From Asterias amurensis (lineage: Eukaryota; Echinodermata; Asteroidea; Forcipulatida; Asteriidae): DNA of 64,000 bases. Made by a program: the position numbers and the translations under genes. The stretch lies in NCBI RefSeq assembly GCF_032118995.1, contig NC_092661.1, positions 14,429,506 to 14,493,505 on the forward strand, given 5' to 3'. Numbering within the stretch: position 1 is the stretch's first letter; every line of letters starts with the position of its first letter. Positions 54,353 through 64,000 of this stretch are shown here, one piece after another. The notes below the pieces were generated by a model. That model was given only the letters and a program-made list of their open reading frames with translations. It was not told where the DNA came from and did no database searches.

Positions 54353-54738
54353 TTAAAAAAGGCAGTGTATAATTTTGGTAACTGTCACCTGACCAGTATA
54401 CCCCAACTTGGTGCATCCCAACATTATGCATACAAAAATATTGAAACACACCTGTGAAAATGTTAATGCGCAATTTGGTCATCGACCTGTGAACAAATTT
54501 GGCCCAATTGGTCATCGAAGTCGCTTGCAAGAAAATATGAAAATACAACGTGTTGCATTTGCAAAGAACTTGGGTTAGTGTGTGTTTCAAATATTTGGTT
54601 GAAAATTATCCATTTCTCTCCAACTACATTACTTCACAGTTTGCAAATATCAACAGCTCTCCAGTGCTCTTTTTAGCCAAGTAGGTTTTTTCAGTGGTGA
54701 TTAACTTTTTGAGTAATTACCAACAAATGCCTTTAAAA
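54353..54738. mobile_element. Family-A MITE, diverged
   Basis: Left 'aaggcagtgtataattttgg', right 'ttaccaacaaatgccttta'. Internal 'cccaattggtcatcgaagtc' and 'acagctctccagtgct'. Confidence 0.65.
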
Positions 54739-55000
54739 CAAAGGTCACATCACAAAGTGAGGGTTTTATGGAATACAGTAAAGGGCTGCACGTGGCTGAA
54801 ATAATTTGGGTTATTATACACTGACTCTTTTCCTAAATAATTAGCCGAATCTGACGCCCTGGCCGGGTGGTTCACTAGTAACCGCTGGGTGGGACAACCC
54901 GAGATGACTTCAAAGGGCTTCGATCGGTGAAAACATACTGTCGGCATCTGCGTCCAGTGTATGGAATCATAGCAAGACATTGCTATTTAAAAAAACGCGT
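54739..55000. other. No recognised feature
   Basis: Spacer between two family-A MITEs. Confidence 0.4.
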
Positions 55001-55546
55001 TTAAAGGCACTGGGGTGGATTTCACAAAGGTAGTCCTAACTAAGGACTAGTCCTAGGCAATGCTAAGAGATAGGACCAGTCCTAAGTTAGGATGAGTTAC
55101 TGGTCCTAACTTAGGACCAGTCCTATCTCTTAGCATTGCTTAGGACTAGTCCTAAGTTAGGACTACCTCTGTGAAATCCACCCCTGGACACGTTTGGTCA
55201 TAATGTCAAATACCAGTATTCTCACTTTGTGTATCCCAACATGCATCAAATAACAAACCTGTAATAATGTTGGCTCAATTGGTCATCGAATTTGCAAGAG
55301 AACATGGAAAGAAGAGAAAAAAAACACCCTTGTTGCATTACTTATAATGTGATTTCGGATGCATAATAAAAGGCTTCAGGCCTGAAGTCTTTTATAGTTT
55401 GAGTGAGAAATTACCACGTTACTTCAGAGGGAGTCGTTTCTCACAATGTTTTATACTATCAACCTCTCTCCATTGCTAGTTACCAAGTAAGTTTTTTGTG
55501 CTAACAATTATTTTGAGTAATTACCAATAGTGCCCGTGCCTTTAAA
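55001..55546. mobile_element. Family-A MITE carrying a nested palindromic MITE
   Basis: The outer element's terminus 'aggcactgg|acacgtttgg' is split by the palindrome at 55013-55184 ('ggtggatttcacaaagg' to its complement), with CTGG-like text on both sides suggesting a short target duplication. The rest of the outer element continues to 'gtgcccgtgcctttaa', with an extra hairpin near 55370-55395. Confidence 0.85.
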
Positions 55547-55704
55547 CAAAAAACACCAACTGTTAAAAACAAAACAAAATGGAGGGATATCCCAACGGAA
55601 ACATGTGTGGACCGCATCAATGGTATCACCTGAAGGCGGTAATTCAAAGCGATTCATCAGGGAGGTGTGGTCGACTCAGACACAGAGGCTGTATTTTATA
55701 GGCA

Positions 55705-56140
55705 CCTTAGGCCAAATAAAACTAAAAACATGTTTAGCGTCCTGCCTTTTTGAAAAAAGTGTGGGAGTTTTTTTTTTTTATTTATTTTTTTTTTAATGGC
55801 CGCCCGACACACTTTTAAATATATTCGGCTGGACTATTTTCAAAAATTAATTTTTGTTCGTCTGAGATCGTTAAAAATGTTCAGTTTTTAGAAGCAGAGT
55901 CTTTCCCGAAGGCTAAAACTCTGCTAGTGTCGAAACGTCGGGCCACAATAACTATTATTTTGTTTGCATTTATTCCCTCGGTTCTTTTGGTTGGTAAGTT
56001 GTTTGCAACAGCTATTTCAATTTACATATCGTTAAAATGTATCCCCTTTTTCGTAAACAAAAACAAAAAACGGCCTCTAAAAAGGAAGCGGCCAGGGACG
56101 CTAAACATGTTTTTATTTTTATTTAGTCTTACCTGTGTAT
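55705..56140. mobile_element. Inverted-repeat element with AACATGTTTAGCGTCC arms
   Basis: Left arm 'aaaacatgtttagcgtcctg' (55725-55744). Right arm 'gggacgctaaacatgttttt' (56096-56115). Between them, near 55895-55945, 'agcagagtctttcccgaagg', 'ctctgctagtgtcgaaacgt' and 'cgggcc' resemble the terminal region of Penelope-like elements. Composite origin suspected. Confidence 0.55.
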
Positions 56141-57660
56141 TCATCATTTGGTCATTGGGTATAAACCCACCCCAGGTGAGAAACCCCATACCCATGACAA
56201 ACACACACCCCTCTCCCTAACACCGCGGTATATACTCTTGATGTTACCGGGGCGCTCGGAGTCTGGACACCGGGTCAAGTTGCTCTCTCTCTCCCACGCC
56301 GGGGCTGCTGGATGCGAGGGGAGAGGCCACGGAGCTAGAAAATTACTCCCGATCGGTTTTTCTGAGAAGGGGAATTAAAGGGGATAGTGCTGTTCTATGT
56401 CGAGATTGCTGGAGTGTTATTGGCTGTGACCTCTCGTTCACCAAGAGGTCATCGACGTTGACGAGAAGGCCGTTACATGGTAAAATGAAACATGACTGGT
56501 AAATTTGACTCAGCACAGTATGATCGAAGGGCTCAGTGACATTAAGTGGTTGGATTTGCATTTGATTAACAAACAACAACAAATAACCAAACAAAACAAA
56601 CATACAAACAAACACCAAAAAGGCAAACAGACAACAATCTCGTCCTTTCGACTCAAACTAAACGATTTACAGATGTATACAAAACTCGAAAAGCGGTTCG
56701 CAATTCCCGGTAAAATGATCAAGAACCAGGCCTCGTTGGGCTTAAACCACTCGTTGACAATCTCTTCACCACACATTGATTCCCTTAGTAAACTAAAGTT
56801 AGTCTGTCCCAACTGTTCCAGTAAACAAGTCCGTTCCAGATAGTCTGGCCATAGGTCTGACTGCAGAATCAAGACTAAGTTTTTCTTTTCTCAGTGTCCG
56901 TTTACAAAAAAAAGGCACGAAGTTCTTCTTCATTTCAAACTATCTTTGACATACAAAATATTAGAAGAATTGCCCCCAAACACCGAATGTGGAAGTACTC
57001 AAGGACCAGAGAATAAAATAACCTTTGAATTTTTCTAGAATTCTTCCTTTCAAGTTATACTAATCCTACAATGGTGGAGGCGTACATTAACGGCGTTATA
57101 ATAATTATATGGAATTCGGGCTTTCTTTCCCTTTTATGAAATAATCCTCCAAGAAGGAGCGAGTGCATAACGGCGTTGTTAGAGACGTAGTCTCACCTCA
57201 AAACAGGATTTGGGACTTTCAACACAGTACAAAACCCCTCGCTGCGTTGTAAAACAATATGCACCGGATCCCAGCAAAAGGGAGAGAGCACTGTACCATC
57301 ACGTTCGTTTTGTGCCACGAGATTTTCTGTTTCGATACAAGGCGGTGACAGGGGCACGTCAAGAAGACACCGAATTTGGGGTCTAAATCGGGCCTAAAAG
57401 TGTTTTAGAATTACTCGTTTTATTCTACAAGGAAACGAACAAATAAAAAAAAAATAAAAAAACACAAATTTGTTTTGGTCAGTAGTTGGAACTTGTCAGT
57501 CAGTAGTTCAAATACCCAAATAAAAACTCAAAAATGACGCTAAGATTTTCAAAGACAAACATTCGGGTGAGAACGAGCAACCATCCTCATCCTCTAACCA
57601 AAGGACCTAACCTTGTACCCCTTGTTGCGTGCCAACATAGACTTGTTGACAAGCCGTTAA
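56141..57660. other. No recognised gene
   Basis: Mixed-composition intergenic DNA. ORFs on both strands at 56343-56872 are overlapping shadows without recognisable domains. Confidence 0.35.
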
Positions 57661-57690
57661 ATTTCTGTCGCGGTGCTAGCAAATCGGTTG

Positions 57691-57700
57691 TCTCGCGAGA
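57691..57700. promoter_or_regulatory. TCTCGCGAGA promoter-type motif
   Basis: A perfect palindromic TCTCGCGAGA, a core-promoter motif of CpG-type animal promoters bound by BANP, with a second 'gcgcgagac' 20 bp on. Surroundings are richer in CpG than the window average. No transcript is visible. Confidence 0.35.
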
Positions 57701-59099
57701 CTGCTGCATGCTCCGCGCGAGACTACTGCACTCACCACTTATCGACTCATCGACAAGTCTCCTGCCAACAGGGAATATTAAATGTTTCTTCGTAACACAG
57801 GCCCTATAATCACCTTTATGAACTTTGCAATACGTCCATAAAAATCATTTTTTTTTGCGAGTGAAGGATCGAGCCTTTACGGTGACCCAGAGCAAACCGT
57901 TTACAAAAGCGCGGTAGCTGCGCTTCCATGCAGCGCGCTAATGTTTTGATATGGCTCGGTAGCGTTTATACATTTAACTTCACAGTGCCGTGCTAATAGG
58001 GAGCCTCGATGCATCGGTAAAAGGGTTTGCGCCTAAGCAATTACGCCGCTCCCAAGTTTGTATGTTCCCCAGGTCTCGGTGCTGAGACCGTAATAACCCA
58101 CGGCTCTGGCTCCAAGGTGTATTGTTTACAAGTCTGTCTTACTAATATGATTCGTGAGTGTACTTAAATCGCCCTTTTGATGTTTTTTTTTGTAATGATC
58201 GGTTTATCTCTTTGAACAGCCGTTGGGTACGATAGTCAAGGGGGGCATTGTCTATTACACAGAAGCTGATTGTCATCGTACCGAATTATAATAGCTAAAA
58301 CACTGGAAATTAATTGAACGTCACAAAAACAGACACTCTTCAAAGACCCTTGCATGAGGTGAGACACGGACAAAGGAAATTGTTCATTTAAAAAACATGT
58401 ATCATACCCACAATACTGCAGCACTTTTGGCATAAGCTAGGCTAGGCCTAGGCCAATAAACTAGTGTCATTGAGCTTCAGTTGGGGGGGGGGGGGTACAC
58501 CTCTGTAAGTCCGCTGACATACATAGCAACTCGGTGGTCAATGTTCAAGAAACTACTGAACAAGAGAGCCTTTTTTTCACAGGACTTGACACAGTTCTTT
58601 TTTAAATCTCCGACCCCCCATGCAAATTTGACTTCTATTGATTGTTTCATACAAATTGTCATTGCATTATCGCCTCTTTGTTCTTGACCTCGAATAAGGA
58701 ACTATTTAACTGGCCGAAATAATTCCGAGGAATATGATATCGTATGATTTTCCCCTTTTTTTCTTCTTCAAATCATCTATTTATCGACCATCCCCATTCA
58801 CGCATTTGAGGTAACTATGCTTGAGGGACTAGTTTGTGAGGTAACGACTGTTGCATGTCAGACATTTATTCCACGATTGTTGACAAAAATAGGCCTAATG
58901 GTCGATTGCGAAAGGTAATTTCTTTCAAAAGTTAATCGCGTGGCTCGTTCAAATTCTTTTGTTGCCGACAACAGTTTAAAATTGCCGAAAGTGGCGACCG
59001 AAAATAACACTTTATCAAGACGAAAACATTGAATAATTTGTGCCCATTCACCAGCTCGCTGTATTTGAAACACAATCCTGTATGTTTTTGCCCGTAGAA
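57701..59099. other. No recognised gene
   Basis: Patchy CpG-rich sequence. A run of 11 G lies at 58484-58494. Nothing codes recognisably. Confidence 0.35.
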
Positions 59100-60121
59100 T
59101 GCGCTGCATTAAGATCGGTATGCATCTGGGATGCCTCTGCCCATGCTCTGCCAGGCTATCGGCGCGTTCACCCCCACTAGATTTACACGCGGTGCTTCAG
59201 AATAAAACTGCCTTCGTACCCCCGACCCAAGCAATCACCCCCTCGCTGTTAATGGCATCACCGCGATAAAATATGCAACAAGTCTACCAGCGGCTCACGG
59301 GAATTTCGGGGTTTCCCTGTGATCTTGCCGCAGTTTACATTACGGCCCGTGGTGCGTCCACTGATACTCCCACCCGCGGACAAAAGCCGCGAAATGACGG
59401 CCCAATGCCAACGGGTTCCAAGTCACTGTCGCCCCGGTCCCCTTTGATCTGATTGTGTTGCTTCTATTCACACGTGACTACGCAACTCTGCTTACAAAAT
59501 CTCTCCCTCTCCACACTTACGACAGTTCACACAAATATATATATATTTTTTCTTCTTCAGTTAACTAGTTTGAAAGGGAGATAGAATGAGATCGGAATGA
59601 TGTGCGCGCACTACTCTACTTTTGACCAGTAATACTCCAACACGCAGCGAAGGTGCATCGCCAGCAGAGAGAATCGCCCTGCGCAACGCTTCATTTCACG
59701 GCGTGTCTGAAATACCAACTTTTATAAACAATAATTTACTGCACAAAAACAACTGGTGTGGATCACAAATCATCTTCATCTACTACCTCGACAACATTTT
59801 CTTTTAATTCCCCAGCAGTGGATGCGGCTGGTCGTATATTTTTTGATTGCCTTAAAAAAATAAGGAATTGAATCCCGTTGTGAATTCTGCAAACTGCCGT
59901 CCGTCGCATCAACGATTTGAAGGTTTTCAAACTTGGAACTTGTTCTTCCCGCACTATCGAGCGCTCGGATACACACACACACGGGTTGCATTCAGCGCGA
60001 TCGTGCCCACGATAATTCACCGGGTTCGACAAACTCGCGGGCTACATACTCTAAGTCAAAGTTTCAAGCGAGCTGAGAGAGACTACAACTCTAGCGTTGT
60101 TTACACCGACTACACACAGGT
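59100..60121 (+). promoter_or_regulatory. CpG-rich promoter-like region with candidate first exon
   Basis: From about 59150 to 60060 CpG is frequent by eye ('caccgcgataaaa', 'cccgcggacaaaagccgcg', 'cagcgcgatcgtgcc'). At its end, an acceptor-free segment finishes in a textbook donor CAG|GTAAGTA at 60120/60121. This looks like a promoter and an untranslated or short coding first exon of a plus-strand gene whose other exons lie outside or are unrecognised. The frame at 59868-60152 across it is not recognised. Confidence 0.35.
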
Positions 60122-61755
60122 AAGTATTTGCATGTACGGTTTTTTTTTGTAGGTGAGCCAACACTTGAGATCGATCCCAGATTATCTCTGACAAAGGCCT
60201 TGATTTCAAGGGCTCATTAGTGAGGTAAATGTGTGGACAAATAATGCATTGATGGATGCCGGCAAACGGGAACTATGTTCTTTGTTTAGACATTGAACAC
60301 ACTTAGCGTGTGACAGGGAGCTACCTCGATGGTATAATGACAGCGATATCGCATTGATGTGCAAGATTGCTCTCTAATTAGGCAGCTGTTTGTTGGACAT
60401 AAACAACCCAAATAATTTTGTTAGGCATTGCATGGCGAGATATCAATAATATGGTTCTCAATTATTTGGTTTGCGGTATTTACACCATGTGTGTTTCTAC
60501 TTGCCAGGTAGAGCTTTTTTTTCTTTAGAAAATGTCTTGCTTATATATTCTATTACACTGGAGTAGATTTTCGGAATTCGGGAGACTTCTCATTTCTGAA
60601 AAGAACTGTCCTGCTTTTGGGACAACAGACATTTGCATTTTGGTTTATGATACCTTTTCACCAGATTCGCTACTTGTAAAGCCATGTATTCAAAATTAAT
60701 GTGTGTCGTCAGTTTGTTATCGACCTCCAGGCTACTGGGACACGAATTATGACTGCCAACATAAATATTATTGTCGTAAACTATAAGGATAATGTTGTAA
60801 AATAATAAACGCAGCAATGTCTGATTGCAGGTAAAGTTCGAACGCACCGGATTGAAGATTGTTTCGTACCACGTGGAGAAAAAAAAAAAAAAACAAAAAA
60901 AAAAACGGTTAAAAGAGGCTGTAATCAATTAGTCGCCAAATTCAAAATGAGATTTTGTTCGTTTGCTGCCACGTGCAGTTGGAAACGGTTTCGTTTTGAT
61001 TTTTGTTTTTCACAGTACTTTTCGGCAAACTTTAACTGTAGTGTCAATCCCCTAGCACGAACTCCATAGAGAGGCCGTCGCCTGATTGTGTACCCAATAT
61101 CCGCACTGGACTATAGGGCACATCATTCAGGGTACGCATGGTATATACCCCGATGGGTGCAGACAATTTGTGACATCAAATCTGTGCCCCGGATAAAATG
61201 TAACCATCGACATGGACCAATATCGTCTCAATTGGGATCATACTTTCTTTTCCAATCGGGGTATAGTTATAATCTGACAGTTGAAATGTGGGTATAAGTA
61301 TATCCTGACAGTTCAAATTGGGGTATAAGTATATATCCCGATTCCAATACAGCGGGTGCCAATGAACCCTTTTGAAACCGCGCAGTTGCCTCGTGTTTGA
61401 CCCGCTTGCAAAGTGTTCGAAAAATTCAAAGGATTTGAAATATTGACTCCGGGCCAATGGCTAACACCCCTGGCTCTATAGTGACCGATCTTCAAGTGTA
61501 ATGTTTCTTGTCACTGTACATTGGGTTTAATGGTTGTCGTCTTGTTTGTTAAATTACAATGTTATAAACGAGATGGTGAAGGTTTTATGAATTCGAGTTT
61601 TTATTACGTTGAAAACAATGCGAGTTCTTGGAAAAAACATACACTCAGAGAACAAACAATGACCTGACTGTCAACACAGATTATTAAGTTATGAAAGTGC
61701 CCATGGTGTGTGAATGAAGGTCTTGTGGCATGTCTTGAATGCATCTTGTCTTGGA
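60122..61755. other. No recognised gene
   Basis: Includes an A-rich tract at 60880-60904 and repeated 'gggtataagtata' words at 61290-61340 (a short 38-bp-type duplication). Otherwise featureless. Confidence 0.35.
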
Positions 61756-61925
61756 CTTGATCACACCCCACCCGGGCAAATAATTGCCAAAGACCAGTAT
61801 CATCCTCACTTGGTGTATCCCAGCATTATGAATTTATGAAAGAAAACCTCACCCTTGCTGCAAAGAGTTGGTGTGTTTTCGATGACCGATAAATACTTCA
61901 TGCCCGAAGCCAGTCTCTGATTCAA
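61756..61925. mobile_element. Family-A MITE fragment
   Basis: 'attgccaaagaccagtatca', 'cacttggtgtatcccagcat' and 'gagttggtgtgttttcgatg' are family-A internal words. Both termini are lost. Confidence 0.5.
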
Positions 61926-62954
61926 ATCTGTGTGTGAACAATTGCCGCTTTCTCCAGTGCAGTGTTGAGAGAGTCATCTTAATGCTCAACACGACAGCAT
62001 TGAATAGAAGAGTTTTGAGCAGAGAAATTGCGACTTTCTGCACCACAGCAGGCACGAGACAAAAATCTTATCATGCGTGTCAATGCTACCTCCAAAAACT
62101 ATTTTACTTCAAATTGTCGCCACATTTTACGTAAATATTTGCCGATTGTTGTCTTCGTGTACCAATAGTGTGTACCATTCAAGAGTTAATCTTTGATGTA
62201 GCTATAAACTAATATTTGGCGGCGTTAGTTCTTTCAATAGTTAAAAATCATAAACGAATTGTTGTAGTGATTTATATACATCAGTTCATATCAATCACAG
62301 TAATGGATTGAGGGGGAAAATTGCAACGGAATTTCCAATCGAATGGGGGGAAAGATAAATCGGATATTTTCTTCTTTGGAAGGGTGGGGGACCCGCTGGC
62401 GACTTGCCTTAGAAGAGTCCCGAAAGCCATACAAATGAGGCGCTTCCCGAATACTGCGCTTCACCCATGCTTTGATGTTTCTCGTTTTCTCTGTTTTCTC
62501 TATCATCGAGACGGACCCAAAGCGACGCACACACATACCGCAACAAAGGGCATATATTTACAAGCTCTTTTTCTTTGGGATCAATGTAGCTGTTTTCACG
62601 GCTGAAAGATCAAAGGAGTTGCCGCCATTGTGTCGGCAGATCAAAGGGAGTACGGCTCGTGCGCTAGAAGTTTAGTCGACATTCAAGTCAATGTCATCGA
62701 TGCGTGCGTGTGTGCAGGGCATAGCGTGGCGCCATATGAGTACACATGTTAGAGGGTAGGCACACAGCGTTTGTTTTGGGAGGCCAGCGTTTTCTAAAAC
62801 GGCATTCCTTTGGTCTACAGAATATGTATAAATAATTGTGAAACAAAGGAATGGTGGAGCCACAGGGATTCGAAGACGGAAGTATTGGTATACTGTTACA
62901 CCAGAGGGGTGGACCTCTGATCATGCTCTCCGATCTAGGTTCAGGCATGCTCTT
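61926..62954. other. No recognised gene
   Basis: Several overlapping short ORFs on both strands without recognisable domains. Confidence 0.35.
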
Positions 62955-63485
62955 CGTTTTTGCAATGGCAAGGGCATCAAGGCATTTTACCCCTGCTTGG
63001 TATTAAAGGCAGTGGACACTATTGGTAATTACTCAAAATATTTATAAGCACAAAACCTTACTTGGTAACGAGTAATGAGGAGAGGTTGGTAGTATAAAAC
63101 GTTGTGAGAAACGGCTCCCTCTGAAGTGGAGTAGTTTTCGAGAAAGCAGTAAATTTCCACGAACTTGATTTCGAGACATCAGATTTAGAATTTGAGGTCT
63201 CAAAATCAAGCATCTGAAAGCACACAACTTCGTGTGACAAGGGTGTTTTCTTTCATTATCTCCCAACCTCGATGACCGATAGAGCTCAAATTTTACAGGT
63301 TTGTTATTTTTTGCATATGTTGAGATACACCAACTGTGGAGACTAGTCTTCGACAATTACCAATAGTGTCCAGTGTCTTTAAAGTGCACCCTATAATATG
63401 ACTCGAGGAAGTTGAAATTTCTACTAGAAAATTTCAAGGGCACCAAGGCAATGTACAGGGGGCATCATGGAGGCAATCGCCACAG
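62955..63485. repeat. GGGCACCAAGGCA-type repeat split by a MITE
   Basis: Left part 'gcaagggcatcaaggcattt' (62967-62986) and right part 'gtgcaccctataatatg', 'gggcaccaaggcaatg' and 'ggcaatcgcca' match the uninterrupted copy at 32331-32460. The family-A element at 63006-63381 lies between, flanked by TTAA. Confidence 0.75.
63006..63381. mobile_element. Family-A MITE, full length
   Basis: TTAA, then 'aggcagtggacactattgg' on the left. 'caatagtgtccagtgtct' then TTAA on the right. The internal palindrome ('gagacatcagatttagaat' and 'ttgaggtctc') and other family words are present. Confidence 0.92.
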
Positions 63486-64000
63486 GTTGTCTAGTTTAAT
63501 GCCAACCAGCTCAAAAGCACAAAGTTTATTGAATCACATTCGGCCCTTTGAGCATTAAAACAAAAACCGTTAGCAGGGAAGTATACTACACGGGGAAATG
63601 AACTTCCGTTGCCCAACACATAAAAACACCTAGTCCTCAGTTGATTACTTTTTAAGCCATAAAAAAAACCCATTGCAACGTTGCATAAAATTGCAGTGTC
63701 TCTACGGACTATCCTATTGAAGGATAATTCGCAAGGTGGCCTCTTTTTTTAACTATCAATCTTCCGGGAAAATATTTCCGTCAGAACTTAAAACCTTATC
63801 AATCAAAAGTTCGCATCGTTTATGCTTCAAATTCTACATTTTAGGGGTCAACAGACGGTGATAATGATTACTCAAAGTAAATTTGTGGAGAAACCTCCGA
63901 CTAAAACCACGGTAAACTAAATCTAATTAATCCAAACGGAATTTCTTCCAGGAAGAAATGTCGGTATACTAAGAAGAGAAATTCCAGGGGTTGTTGAGCT
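63486..64000. other. No recognised gene
   Basis: End of window. The minus-strand ORF at 63491-63673 is unrecognised. Confidence 0.35.

Noticed and set aside
55895-55945. Second hammerhead ribozyme
   Set aside because: 'gtcgaaacgtcgggcc' fits the 3' part, but no CTGANGA core or pairing stem I was found upstream.

Overview
This is a gene-sparse, AT-rich, intron-rich animal nuclear window. Repeats and small inverted-repeat DNA elements fill most of it. The host genes have GT-AG introns, animal-like proteins and echinoderm-like repeats, so a marine deuterostome invertebrate, most likely an echinoderm such as a starfish, is my best inference. No database search was possible.

Three multi-exon protein genes can be built with in-phase exon joins. 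(1) 19911-30261 (+), 16 exons, 967 aa: a DUF4062-STAND/NACHT NTPase resembling the TEP1/TTC41 group. It may be N-myristoylated and ends in a four-CxxC cysteine-rich tail. (2) 32970-36523 (-), 5 exons, 268 aa: CMSS1, a ribosome-biogenesis protein. (3) 37120-48271 (+), 13 exons, 438 aa: homogentisate 1,2-dioxygenase (HGD), with its iron ligands intact. CMSS1 and HGD are head to head, about 0.6 kb apart, and each start codon has a DR1 nuclear-receptor element just upstream. The STAND gene and CMSS1 are tail to tail.

The left part (1-19 kb) holds a 36-bp minisatellite, a Ty3/Gypsy-type fossil, three inverted pairs of Penelope-like reverse-transcriptase fragments around degenerate telomere-like repeats, a repeated block of tRNA-like heads and hairpin elements, a 47-bp-class minisatellite and a LINE remnant. 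It also has weaker coding evidence on the minus strand: a 55-codon ORF, and two candidate exons in compatible phase, the second encoding a membrane segment, downstream of an NRF-1/CRE promoter-like patch.

The right part (48.3-64 kb) has no gene I can recognise. It holds MITEs, SINEs, CpG-rich promoter-like DNA near 57.7 and 59.1-60.1 kb, and a candidate first exon ending in a strong splice donor at 60120.

Most intron and intergenic bulk consists of non-autonomous DNA transposons. The commonest family has termini like AGGCACTGGACACTATTGG flanked by TTAA. A palindromic TTAA element sits inside a SINE whose uninterrupted relative in the same gene shows the empty site.
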